Assembly (NCBI GenBank): GCA_037044905.1
Contig: JBAOKB010000082.1
Coordinates: forward strand, 25,042-89,041
Direction of reading: 5' to 3'
Origin: Hortaea werneckii
Taxonomy: Eukaryota > Ascomycota > Dothideomycetes > Mycosphaerellales > Teratosphaeriaceae
DNA: 64,000 nucleotides
Both the position numbers and the translations under genes were made by a program. Shown here in pieces: positions 41,370 through 52,127 of this stretch; the first letter of the stretch is position 1; each line of letters begins with the position of its first letter. Under the pieces are notes generated by a model. It did no database searches. It was given only the letters and a program-made list of their open reading frames with translations, and had not been told where the DNA came from.

Positions 41370-41658
41370 ATGCATCCTCATCTGCACACCAAAGACAACA
41401 AGGGTATGCGAAATCCACCCGAATCCGAGCTCAAACTAATCCATGGCAGGGTGCGAAGAGATCATGACGGCTCTTGACGAATGCCATGCTCAAGGCTTCT
41501 TGTGGAAGGCTATGGGCATGTGCAGTAACATCAAACGCGACGTGAACAAGTGCTTGCGAGCCGAGCGACTCGAGCGAACTGCGAGCAACAGAGAGCAAGC
41601 GAAGGAGAAGAGACAGAAGGTTCAGGCTGTCTGGGCAGAGATCGACGCGAACTCGTGA
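41370..41658 (+). CDS. CMC2: Cmc2-type twin CX9C mitochondrial intermembrane-space protein
   Basis: Exons 41370-41403 and 41450-41658 with a 46-nt GTATGC...GGCAG intron (80 aa). It begins MHPHLHTKDNK and has two CX9C helices: C13-EEIMTALDE-C23 and C36-SNIKRDVNK-C46, followed by LRAERLERTASNREQAKEKR. This is the Cmc2 family. The Cys pairs are oxidised by Mia40 on import; Cmc2 takes part in cytochrome c oxidase biogenesis. The short first exon is easily missed by gene callers. Confidence 0.92.
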
Positions 41659-42341
41659 GCCAAGGTCGCCGCAGAAAGATGTACCACACAAAAACTGCTC
41701 GCGCATGTCTGCCAAAGTATGAGCCGCGTTGTTCGCAAAAAGGCAGCAGCTTTCCCCAGATGAGAGCCCAGTCCGCACACATCATCCGCAGAGCGCAGTA
41801 GAGACGACCACACTGATCTGCAGCTTTCGAGAGCCGAGCGCGAAAGGTGGACTATCAAAGAGGAGGGAATTTGGGCGCAAGTATTGCAACAAGGGGCGAG
41901 CCTAGTGGTTCACAACCGCTACGTGTTATCAAGACTTGCGAAAGGGTGGATTGAACAGCACCATGTATGGAAGTGGGCTGAGATCAGGGTTTCGATATTG
42001 TCTCATGTTAGAGAGATATCCCCCGTGGTTTTAAGATGACATTTGGGTCATTAAACTCAACTCTTGGAATCAAAGCGGAAGACAACAACTTGTATGAGTA
42101 TTGTGATACAGTGCCAGTAGGTTGAGACCATCAATCGTATGTCTCAAATCCACTTCCGCGAGATTCATTCAGCTGGAGCGTTTGAAAGAATCTCTAGGTG
42201 TAAGCAAAAGAAGGCGTTTGTTCAGCCCACGGTGGCCCCTTCCCTTTCCAATCCTGACGATCAGCCACACCAAGGAACTTTTACCTCCTGAATAGCCGCC
42301 CGCCCCCCTCCTCCTTGGATTATTACTCCACTGTCATCTCC
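41659..42341. other. Intergenic
   Basis: 680 bp between two plus-strand genes. The last 100 bp before 42,342 are C-rich with pyrimidine runs, a likely leader. No other signal. Confidence 0.45.
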
Positions 42342-43868
42342 ATGTCCATCGCAAGCATGAATCCGGAGCATCTACTTTCAAACGATCGCTCGATGTTTGA
42401 AGCAGAGTTGGAAGGCATGATCGCCGACGCGGCAGCCCCCATCCGCACTACATCTCCCGAAGCATCCACCATCCCCGATGTCATTAATCGAAAACGCTCG
42501 ATAGCTTGGGAGTCGGAGGCTCCGTCACTGGCTTTGAAGCGGCGTAGGACTAATGGTCAAGACCAAGCGCTCCCCCTTCGCATCACCGAATCCGCCAGGA
42601 GTAAATACGGGAACTTCGTGCACCATTCAAGAACATCGTTCTTAAACCGATCAAACGACTCTCCCATGCAAAACACTCGTCTCGAGGGTCATAGGTCGTC
42701 CAAGCCTACTGAAGCCACCTCTCGGCAAGCCGTACACGGTCAGTGGGATTTTCAAAAGGATGATCGGAAACACGAAGAGCTCTCGGAGCTACATCGTATG
42801 GAAGACATGAAGTACTCCAACCGCTATGTGCTTAATTCCGGTTTCTTCTCGCATCACGATCACGCATCCTTACCGAACAAACCCTCCTCTCGCTCACAGG
42901 ACCGTAAATCTTCGAGACTGCGTCGATTTTCGTTCTACGAGCTACCCCCAAAGATCCGCGACCGCATATACAGGCTACTCCTCACCAAAGACGGACCCAT
43001 CCAAATCGACTTCACCTGGCTCAGGCCCTTCATTAATGGCCATGCCCGCATACCTGCTCCTGCAATCACTGTTCGCCACGAGAAGTCCGAGTATTACATA
43101 TCTGTTCCCTTTGACCGCCTCGTGCAGGATGTCACCTTGCTGCAGGGCGACATGAAACCTTATGCGGCTGCGCTCGAAAACAAGATCACCAAAACTCATA
43201 CAGTTCGGGCTCCAGTGCGGGGCTTTGCTATCCCCCTTCTACGCGTGTCAAAGAGGCTTCATGAGGAGGCCGCAAGGGTCTTGTACATGCATAATACGTT
43301 CTCCTTCCCACGGTCGACGTCCGCTTGGATGGTGCTGGAATCGTTCCTTGCCACCATCGGAAAGACGAATATTGCACACCTGCATCAGATTGACATCCAC
43401 GTTCCCATGTGGCACCTTGGGGTTCAAGCTGACTTTGTCGAAGGTGCTATTCTCAACCTAGTCTTACCTGCTGTCAAAATGACTGTCAGGAAACCGCCTG
43501 CCCATGATCGCTTACTGTCGGCTATTAAATCAGTTACAGAGACATTGAGCCACGCACAGAACCTTCAAGACCTTGTGCTGGGCCTTGCATATGGAAGAGA
43601 GACAGATATTTGGACTGAACGGTACCACACTACGCGCGCTCTTATCAGCGTCTCCGACGCAGAGGAATTTGCCACGAGAAGGAAAGAGGGGACAGAACTG
43701 CTGCATCAGCTAAGTGACACCATCCCCGCGAGACCGAAGCTGCGAGTCTTCCTTACCTCTGCGAACACGACGCGCCAGGCTAAAGAAGGCTTTAAGAAAG
43801 AGTTACCGCGGATCCAGAGGGAGGCGGCCAAGTATGGATGGGTGGTAGAAGAGAATCTACAGGTCTAG
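42342..43868 (+). CDS. 2EXR-like protein
   Basis: Single exon, 508 aa from ATG 42342 (MSIASMNPEH). The first ~190 residues are disordered, with a basic KRRRTNG patch that could be a nuclear signal. Residues about 199-215 (RRFSFYELPPKIRDRIYRLL) have the 2EXR/F-box-like 'F-x-LP-x-x-IR-x-x-IY' core, followed by AIPLLRVSKRLHEEAARVLY, the second family element, and FSFPRSTSAWMVLESFL. The C-terminal half looks like a helical repeat. It belongs to the same broad family as the 28-kb gene but is not a close paralogue. Function unknown. Confidence 0.65.
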   Translation: MSIASMNPEHLLSNDRSMFEAELEGMIADAAAPIRTTSPEASTIPDVINRKRSIAWESEAPSLALKRRRTNGQDQALPLRITESARSKYGNFVHHSRTSFLNRSNDSPMQNTRLEGHRSSKPTEATSRQAVHGQWDFQKDDRKHEELSELHRMEDMKYSNRYVLNSGFFSHHDHASLPNKPSSRSQDRKSSRLRRFSFYELPPKIRDRIYRLLLTKDGPIQIDFTWLRPFINGHARIPAPAITVRHEKSEYYISVPFDRLVQDVTLLQGDMKPYAAALENKITKTHTVRAPVRGFAIPLLRVSKRLHEEAARVLYMHNTFSFPRSTSAWMVLESFLATIGKTNIAHLHQIDIHVPMWHLGVQADFVEGAILNLVLPAVKMTVRKPPAHDRLLSAIKSVTETLSHAQNLQDLVLGLAYGRETDIWTERYHTTRALISVSDAEEFATRRKEGTELLHQLSDTIPARPKLRVFLTSANTTRQAKEGFKKELPRIQREAAKYGWVVEENLQV

Positions 43869-43964
43869 AGTCAAGCCTATGGACCTGCCCTACCTGGGTG
43901 GGTGCAGTATGGGCGTAGTATTTGGGTATCTAACTGTAGAATCACGCGAATGTAAAGAAGATGC

Positions 43965-45584
43965 TCACCAATCGTCCTCAGCAGCAGGCGGTCTACCCAT
44001 GCCGCTCATTGACATGCCCAAACCGCCACCTGCTCCTACCCAGCCGTCTGCTTCTCTGGTACCTGCAAAGCCCAGACCAGCCGGTGCAGCGTCGGCGGCG
44101 TCGGCGCCATCTAGCTCGGCATCCTCTCCTACGTCCACCTCGTCTGCCTCCCTGACTTGCTCATCCGATGTCTTAGCGCTATCATCCATTACATGATTCA
44201 CCGGTGACATTTCCGCACCCGAGGCCGTGATCTGCTTAAGCTCAGCGGGTGCTGCCACGGCTGGCGCAGTCTGCTGGTTGATGCCCTTCTCAGCTCTCAG
44301 CTGTTGGAATTTCTCTGCCGTTTCCCTCAGAGCGCCTTGAATCCGAACTTCCTCCTCGGCAAGTCTAATCTTCTCTCGCTGCAGCGCATCCATCTCCGCC
44401 ATCTTCTGCGAACGGGAAACCCGCATGTCAGTGACCTGTTTCCGCAACCGCTCAATAACTCCATCTAGCGTCGGCAAGGGTGAAATCTTTGGAGGCGTCT
44501 TGGGCCTAAGGTCTGCATACGGGTCTGAAGGGGTCGCATTATGCGTCGCAGCGTACGTGCCGTGTCTTGTCTGCGCCGCCTCGAAAGCTGCGTTGCGTTC
44601 TTGTTCGCTTGTGTTTGACTCCGCATCTGAACCCTCAGCATCACCTTCTGCGGCAGCGATCTGGGCTCTCATCTCTTCCTTCCTTCGTCTCTCCGCTTCT
44701 CTCTCGGCTTTGCGACCTAAGTGCATCTTGCCATCTTCCGTGAAATCTTCAAAGTTCTCCATGATGTCTTCGTCGTCGTTGACCAGTCTGCTCTCGCCAA
44801 TGTTGTATTTATCCTTGGGCTTCAGTATCAAGCGTCCCTGCTCATCTCGTGTGACGTTCGGATCCCCATCCACACCATTTTCATCTTCCATATTGTCCAA
44901 GCCAGGGTCGTCGGGATCCAAAGATATATATTCATCAGCTGCATGCTCCTTAGCCAGCCTTGCCCTTCTTGCCTTCTTCTCCGCAATCTCGGACGCGGAT
45001 GGGATAGCGGACGAGCCATACCGACCTAGCGAAGAGCCGAATTTGGAGGAGAGGTCCAACTCCTTCGTGCGGTTCTGAACGTCTGCAACTGCTTTCTCGT
45101 CGTTGCTCCCAAATGAAGCTGGTGTCGATGGTGTGCTTGCTTTCAACTCGCGTAAAGAAGAGGCGCTGTAGCTCGGCTTGGTATTCTCATCCTCGTCATC
45201 ATCCTGGCGTCGTGGGAACTGGGATGCGAGGAGCGAAGAACGCTTAGAGGCATTTCGCTGCGTTGCAACTTTGGAAAGATTGGATCGCTTTGGGGTGACG
45301 ATACTCGTACTATCACCATCGTCATCGTCTTGGGCCGCTGAAGGGCCAAATGAGGTTCGCGGTGTCATCGGTTTGCGCGATTTCGCCGTGGGTCGCTTTA
45401 GAACTGGCTCTGTGGCATATGGAGTCAGCACGGTTTGAAGGCTATCAAAGTGAATTAGATGCGGAAAAGAAGAATGGTGCGCGGAACTGAGCGTACCTGA
45501 CTCTGATGCATGTTCTTCCGCCGTGGACTCTTCTTCCTCGCCTCCAATCTTGCGCGGTACTCTCCGCCCTCCAAATTTCTTCAT
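43965..45584 (-). CDS. NTR2: Ntr2-like spliceosome disassembly factor
   Basis: Two exons on the minus strand: 45584-45497 and 45409-43965 with an 87-nt GTACGC...GCCACAG intron (510 aa). The intron is a multiple of three and has no stop, so a single-exon reading adds 29 residues (beginning GTLSSAHHSSFPHL) that look non-coding. It starts MKKFGGRRVPRKIGG. Family features: EPVLKRPTAKSRKP, TSFGPSA, KFGSSLGRYGSSAIPSASEI, EKKARRARLAKEHA and a long acidic/coiled-coil middle (KQVTDMRVSRSQKMAEMDAL, REKIRLAEEEVRIQ). Ntr2 with Ntr1 recruits the helicase Prp43 to release the lariat intron. The C-terminus is Gly/Met-rich. Confidence 0.8.
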   Translation of the reverse strand: MKKFGGRRVPRKIGGEEEESTAEEHASESGTLSSAHHSSFPHLIHFDSLQTVLTPYATEPVLKRPTAKSRKPMTPRTSFGPSAAQDDDDGDSTSIVTPKRSNLSKVATQRNASKRSSLLASQFPRRQDDDEDENTKPSYSASSLRELKASTPSTPASFGSNDEKAVADVQNRTKELDLSSKFGSSLGRYGSSAIPSASEIAEKKARRARLAKEHAADEYISLDPDDPGLDNMEDENGVDGDPNVTRDEQGRLILKPKDKYNIGESRLVNDDEDIMENFEDFTEDGKMHLGRKAEREAERRRKEEMRAQIAAAEGDAEGSDAESNTSEQERNAAFEAAQTRHGTYAATHNATPSDPYADLRPKTPPKISPLPTLDGVIERLRKQVTDMRVSRSQKMAEMDALQREKIRLAEEEVRIQGALRETAEKFQQLRAEKGINQQTAPAVAAPAELKQITASGAEMSPVNHVMDDSAKTSDEQVREADEVDVGEDAELDGADAADAAPAGLGFAGTREADGWVGAGGGLGMSMSGMGRPPAAEDDW

Positions 45585-46834
45585 TGTTTGCGAGAAGGCT
45601 TTACTCTGATCGTGCTCGAATGAGACGCCTTCAGTCGTCTGCAAGCGGAGCAACGCTGCGCTGAATAGGTTTCCCTCTGAAGTATACCAGAGGTATGTAT
45701 TGAATGCGTTAAACGCGTAGGTAGTGGGCAGTCCCAAAGAAAGTTGGAGTCGCTTGGTTAAGTCCGATTACCGCCGTGACATACAGATTGCATGACTCGT
45801 AACATGACCTCTAGCCACACTGCCATGTGTTTTTACCAAGTCCCACCGGGATGATGATACGGCAGGAAGGTTTGCAATTGAGGTGGAGAAAATGCACACG
45901 GTAATGGCACCCTTGATACATTTTGGTGGGTCATCAGCATCGGTCACTTGGCTTGACCATTAGAGTACCTCCCACGTATGACAGCGCCCCTACAATCAGA
46001 CGATGCGGCGGGACAGATGCATCATCACTCATGAGCCTCAACATAAGTGTATTACGCATTGTGCGTGACGCATACACTCTTCTTTCCCATACTTGTAAAG
46101 TGCCCGCAGTCGAAGATCAACCGTCCAACCCGTTCGTCTTCGCGTGTCTTGCGCTTCTCTGCCAGCCTCCGCGTCAGCTCGACAACCCGCGGGGCGGTGA
46201 AGTCACTGGACGGAGGGCCGCGGAGGTTTGCTGGCAACTGGGATTCGGGCACTGCATCTGCCTGTACCTGTCAGCAGGAGACAGCGGGAGGATTCATGTT
46301 GTCTTGCCACACATCTGTGAAAACGCTGTTCTCTCCCTCCCTCCCATGGTCGCCAGTCGGACCTGAGCTATTTCGATATACATCGTATACATAGACGGCC
46401 CCAGCTTGCGTGCTGAGGAGACGCGCGAGTTCCCGCCGGTCTTGAAGTCATTCGTCTAGAACACGCGTCACACCCGCCAAGCGCTTCCACAATCTGGGGA
46501 TCTCGCGCATCTTCCTGGCCGTCGATCGCCTACATTGGGCTACCAGGCGAGCCAGGCTGGAACAACGCACCTCCGTTCAGCTCACCACCACCACCACAAT
46601 AATTCCACTGCCCTCCCCACTCTCCTCTCCCCTTCTGCTTGTACATATTAGCCCCTCGTTATTTCATCTCCGTTCACGCAAGAACAGCGACAGTCCCATT
46701 CCCCCACTCGATCCCATCGCACCGACCAAGCCCGTCGATGACACCCGGTGCATAGAGCCCAGGTGGACATTCGTGGACTTTGCCGCAGCTGCAGCATACA
46801 GAACGCGTCTGCAGGACTCCAGACGTCGCACAGG
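45585..46834. other. Divergent intergenic region Ntr2 / PH-domain gene
   Basis: 1.25 kb with no gene recognised. A short (CCA)n stretch lies near 46,585-46,600. The last 200 bp are CT-rich, a likely leader of the PH-domain gene. Confidence 0.45.
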
Positions 46835-49800
46835 ATGCCTCGCTCGCGCGGTAAGTTTCCGAAGCCCAGTTCCGTGGAATGGCGGTGCATGTTGCGACGT
46901 CGTCTAGGTGGAGCCCCTTGCAGCTGAAGTAGATGTCTGACCTAGAGCGTGCGTTGCAGTCTTGTCGTTCATGAGCCAATGGGGCAGTGCACCAAAGTCA
47001 CCCACCAAAGAGAATGCACCACCCTCGCCTACCGTCGCTAAGCCGCCGATGAACGAGAATGCACCTCCATCAGCAGCGGCGAGAAGAAAGTTGGACATCG
47101 ATGTAATTACACCGCAGTCGAACGCTCAGAACCCGGACTCGTATCGTCAAAACTCTCCGAAAGAGCCCAGCACGCCTACCAGAACTCAATCAAGAGCGCG
47201 AGGTGACAGTCGAGCGCAGAGACCCGATACCATGGTGCAGACGTATAAGCCACCGCAGGTGGAGGTCGCAAACGATACACCGCCAGAACTGCAGCCCATA
47301 TTCAGCTATCTGAACAGTCACAGTAATAAGCTATACCAAGAGGGCTACTTCCTGAAGCTGCACGACCTGGACTCCAGAGGCCGACCGAGCTCAGATAGAG
47401 TCTGGACTGAATGCTTTGCCCAGCTTGTTGGCACAGTCCTATCTTTGTGGGATGCCGCAGCGCTCGATGTAGCTGGGGAAGATGGTGAAGTCGTGCCTAC
47501 TTTTATCAACCTCAGTGATGCCTCCCTCAAAATGGTATGGAGTAAGCTGCCCGCCTTCTCTTCCTGTGATGCTAACTCTGTTGCGATAGATCGAATCATT
47601 GCCGATGAACGGTGCAGCAGGCGGCAGTCTCCAAAACGTTCTTAGCATATCGACTGCAGCGAACAACCGCTATTTGCTTCATTTCAATTCGCTGAACTCC
47701 CTGACGCAATGGACGGCTGGCATCAGGCTAGCCATGTTCGAGCACTCGACATTACAGGAAGCGTATACAGGATCGTTGATTGCAGGCAAGGGCAAACTCT
47801 TGAACAATATCAAGGCGATTATGGAACGCTCAAAGTTCGTACACGAGGACTGGGCACGTGTACGTTTTGGTGCGGGCACTCCCTGGAAACGTTGCTGGTG
47901 TGTCGTCTCTCCGCCGGATGAGAAGGAATTCGGCAAAGCACAGAAGAGCCTCAAGAAAGCATCTGCCTACGAGCGAGTTAAAATGCCAAAGGGTAGCATT
48001 AAATTCTACGACACCAGGAAGGTCACGAAAAAGACACGGCCAATCGCGACAGTATCCGATGCTTACGCAGCGTATGCTATCTATCCACAATCGAAACCGT
48101 TGATCGACCAGTCCACGTTGGTGAAGCTGGAAGGCCTAGTCACCGTCCACGGCTCGCCCGAGACAACCACTGAGGGTTTCATCTTTGTTATGCCGGAAGT
48201 GCACCCAGCGGTCAGTGGGTTCGAAATGATGCTACAGTTCCTTTTCCCGGTCTTCGACACCTTCAACCTTTACGGCAGGCCAAATAAGCTCATTGCCGAT
48301 TCACTCGATCAGAGAGGTTTGATGTTCGCAATGCCGAGAGATCGGAGATGGGGCTATCTGGACATTCTCGACGTTTCTGCACTCATTCATACTGAAGGCA
48401 GCCAAGCATGGAGCGAGCGACAGTGGCGCCGAGAAATGAAGAAGCTCACTTCTACTCGCATGCAAAACCAGTTTGACGACTCTTCAGCGAATGTGAGACA
48501 GTTTGGACAGCGTCGTAACACGACTACTGCCCGACCTTTCTCGCCAGCCCCAGAACGCGTCAGCGCTATTCGATTTAGCGAAGATGCTTCAAGCTCTTCG
48601 CCTGGATCACGCTCAGGCTCGCCGGCGCAGCAGAATGATCTTCAATTCGGTCCACCTAGAAGAACTGACTCTGCACCGCCAGGAGCACAGGGCAGCCCCC
48701 ATAAGCGCTCAGCTTCTGACGCCCAGGCTTATAGGAAGTTTATGACTGAGACACAATCACGGCTGTCTTATGAGGCAACTGAGCCTGACAATGAAGAGAT
48801 GGCGCCCCCTCCGCCGAGACATGGTGGTGCTCTCGGCCGACCGAACGGCCCTGGTGCGCTTCCACGCATTCAGTCAGGAGCAGAGACACCAACTCTGGGC
48901 TCGCTTGACCAAGACCTACGATCCCAAGAAGTCTCAAGCCCAAACTTGATGCCTCCAGAACCAGTGCAAACGCCGCCAGCTTTCTCTCACAATCCTGGCA
49001 GCGCTCCTCCAAAGCGGCCTTTCGCCGCTCCTGAGCTCCGACGCGCTCACTCGAACGTCGACGCCGCTACACTCTATCAGATGCAGGACGCGATGCGACC
49101 ACGAGATGATGCGTCGGACGAAGAAGTCAACGCTGGCGGATGGAATGCTGATGTACAGCAGCGTCAACAATACAATGTAAACCCCACCAATACTCTGCCA
49201 AATGACAAACTCGGAGCGCCAGCTGATAGATCGCAAGGCGCATTAAACGACCTCATGAATGACAAGCTACGAAGTTCGAGACAAATCACGGGTATGATAC
49301 GAGGATCGCGAGATGACGGAGACTTTCAGAAGGCCCAGAAGCCTGCGGATCATGATTACTCATCGGCTGCTCTCGGAACGAAAGCGTCTATCCGACCCGA
49401 AGAGACGCTAGAACAGCTCCAGAGCGACAGAAGTACATCAGTAACACCTTTGCATTCTAGCCGCAGCATTGTGCGAAAACCATTACCTCAGAAGATAGAC
49501 ATGTCACCTATACCGACAAGATCGGATTCTCTACCACATGAGCAGGCCACTCGGGGATCCGAGGAACAAAGGCCTCCAGAGTCTCCTGTCAGCAATCATA
49601 GCTGGGCTGATGACTTTGTCGATACTGACGCCCTTGACCGCATGCTGCTAAGCTCGCCAGACCGCAATAATACCATGCAAAGTCAACAAAGCTTTGCTAG
49701 TTCGGCAACACCAGATTATGCAAGCACTGTCCCGTCAGAGCCTGAACATAAGCAACCGGTCGAAAGACCGAGAGCAGGCAAGTTGAAGACTGTTGGAGAC

Positions 49801-51129
49801 CCAGACTACCAGGGCACCGGCACCCGCCCTTCGAGCGCCCTTCGCTTAGACACATGGGACAAGGAGCAGGCTGAGCAGTCATCTGAGGTACCAAACGTTG
49901 ACTTTGGTCCGACATTTGCATACAAGCCTACAAGTAGACCAGGAACCAGTGGCACCATCACTGCCCTAGATGACGGCAAGGCTCGATCAAGGTCTGCTGA
50001 CAGACTTAGGCAGCTGTCGCGAGAACAGCTGAGCCGGATTAGCCCAGCCGAAGGAAGTCGTCAGTCGTATTTCGGCGGCCGAAATACACCCAGTCCAGGT
50101 GCCCTTACGCCAAATGAGACCGGTAACTCACCAGGCAACCGCAACAGCGTAGCGTGGCAGCCTGCATCTAGGCCGTCACCTGAGACCGCTCCAGGCACTC
50201 GTCAAAGCTTGACACCTGAGCAGTGGGTGCAGTACAGAGCCAATCTCGCATCGCAACCACAACAGGCCCCTCCACGCAAGCCAGTTCCACTTTATGCTCA
50301 CCAGCGTACGGCATCTGGCAGTAGCGTTCATCAGCTTCGGAAATCATCGGCGAAAACGCCACCGCCGCTGTCACGGACGCCATCTGGAGATTGGACACAG
50401 CATGCCCAGCGAACGCCGCCTAGCAGACCCCAATCCCGTGGGGCGGGCACCGTTCTGAACCAGTCTGCACCTGTGAGCCGGCCACAGTCCCGGGGAGCGG
50501 GTGCTTACCTCAACCAACAAGGTCAAAATGGCACGCTGTATTCACAACATCAATCCAATTTGACTGCGCAAGAACAAATGAAAGTCGCCCGAGCGACCGG
50601 TACGCCTCTGATCAGCTACACCTCTAATCAGGATAAAAAGTCCCAAGAGCAGTATCAGACCGGCCTTTTCGGTGCGCTTGCCGCACGTGAGCACGAGAAA
50701 GCTGAAATGAAGAAGACAGGCGGTAACCGCAACAGCATGCATGTTCAACACGCAATAGCGCAGCGGCAACATCAGCAACAGGCTGCAGCAGCCCAAGCGC
50801 ATGCTCAAGCTCAAGCTCAGTATGAGATGCAGATGCAGCAGCAACAAGCAGCTTATCACGCTCAGGCTCAGCAGATGCAAGCGATGCAATACAATCAGAT
50901 GTTACTTGCGCAGAAGCAGGGCCAAAATCCGTATGGCCAGCAGTACCAGAACTCGCCTATGCAGGCTCAAAGTTCATGGCAGCAACAGCCGCAGTACAGC
51001 ACCCAACATCATCAAGGCTGGGCCGGGCAGGGCCATCAGTACGGCCAAGGAGGACAGACGCCACAGCAGCCGGCACGGTATGGTGGTTCAGGTGGGCAGT
51101 GGCAGCAGCAGCAGTCACGGCGAGGTTGA
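46835..51129 (+). CDS. Skg3/Caf120-type PH-domain protein
   Basis: Exons 46835-46850 (16 nt), 46960-47534 and 47590-51129; introns 109 and 55 nt (1376 aa). The micro-exon model joins MPRSR to VLSFMSQWGS in frame; without it the protein begins at ATG 46971. PH domain around residues 120-240: YQEGYFLKLHDLDSRGRP, WTECFAQLVGTVLSLWD, then across the intron RYLLHFNSLNSLTQWTAGIR. A second conserved block (PWKRCWCVVSPPDEKEF, IKFYDTRKVTKKTRPIATV, AYAAYAIYPQSKPLIDQST, FGRPNKLIADS-like) is the Skg3/Caf120 signature. The C-terminal 900 residues are disordered, ending in a Gln/Ala-rich region (HQQQAAAAQAHAQAQAQ). Yeast homologues act at the bud/cell cortex or with Ccr4-Not. Confidence 0.85.
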
Positions 51130-51479
51130 AAGATGATGGATGATTCTGATAACATGCCAGGCGTTTCCTTTTCTGAAAGTAGATAGGCAATTGTTTTGGC
51201 TCTGACTCGTCAAAGTCCCAATACGACGTATAGCCAGGCTGGTAGAATAGGATGCGAGTCTAATGCGAATTCAACTGATTTGTCTCTTGAAATACTGTAT
51301 CGACGTCTCGTCTCTTCTGAGTGCCTCATCTATATATCAAGATCTCAACAGCTCGCAAGCGGAGCAGCGCGGGGCAAACGAATTTCTGGACATCGCGCCG
51401 TGTCCGTAAACTTTCTACTTCCCAGTGAGTTTGACAAGTACCTAGGTAGCCTGAACTGCCATACGATAAGATCCACACC
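51130..51479. other. Intergenic with TACCTAGGTA palindrome
   Basis: 350 bp holding the promoter of the next gene. The palindrome TACCTAGGTA at 51,439-51,448 lies only about 30 bp upstream of the ATG. Confidence 0.5.
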
Positions 51480-52127
51480 ATGGTCGACGCATCCGTGAAA
51501 GCATTTGGGGGCGCCGCCTTTGCCATCTTGGGCTCGCTTCTGGTCGGATTCGTGTTCCGGAGGGACGACTCGGCTCAGCTTCTACGGCCCGGTGGCTCAT
51601 ACCTCGGCGATGATCTCTTACCCGCAGCACCGATGGTCTACGACCAGACACGTATCGTCAAAGCCTCCCCATCGGACATATGGCCCTGGATTGTGCAGCT
51701 TGGCAAGCGCAGGGGAGGGTGGTATTGTCCGCAGTGGCTTGAGAAGCTGCTGCCTGCGTCCTGGCGTGCTACATGGACAGTCCACCCGCAGTGGCAGTCG
51801 TTAGCTGTCGGTGATCGGGTGGAGGACTATGGTTTCAATGGGAAGGAAGACTTCTTTGTCGTCGCTGGCGTCTATCCGCAAAAAGGTCTCGTCTACCGCA
51901 GCGATCGCTACGGAGCGGCGTTCTCTTGGGCTTTGCTGCTCCATGAGCTGGAAACGACTTCTAGAGGGACGCCGCAGACGCTGGTCCATTTAAGATTTCG
52001 TGGTCAGATTGCTGCTACCGGATTGAAGAGGCTTATGATCGTCAAGGGAGGAGGGATTCTTGATCACTTGACTACAGCGCCGATGTTGGTAGGATTGGCG
52101 GAGAGGGTGGAGAGATCTGATTCATAA
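51480..52127 (+). CDS. SRPBCC-like protein with N-terminal membrane segment
   Basis: Single exon, 215 aa. Residues 8-26 (AFGGAAFAILGSLLVGFVF) form one membrane segment or signal anchor. The soluble part (GDDLLPAAPMVYDQTRIVKA, SPSDIWPWIVQLGKRRGGWY, GDRVEDYGFNGKEDFFVV, WALLLHELETTSRGTPQTLV) resembles the polyketide-cyclase/SRPBCC fold common in bacteria, where 'P-x-x-VWPWL-x-Q-G-x-x-R-G-G-WY' is typical. Fungal copies exist but are scattered, so bacterial ancestry is possible; I cannot test it here. A ligand-binding role is only inferred from the fold. Confidence 0.6.
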   Translation: MVDASVKAFGGAAFAILGSLLVGFVFRRDDSAQLLRPGGSYLGDDLLPAAPMVYDQTRIVKASPSDIWPWIVQLGKRRGGWYCPQWLEKLLPASWRATWTVHPQWQSLAVGDRVEDYGFNGKEDFFVVAGVYPQKGLVYRSDRYGAAFSWALLLHELETTSRGTPQTLVHLRFRGQIAATGLKRLMIVKGGGILDHLTTAPMLVGLAERVERSDS

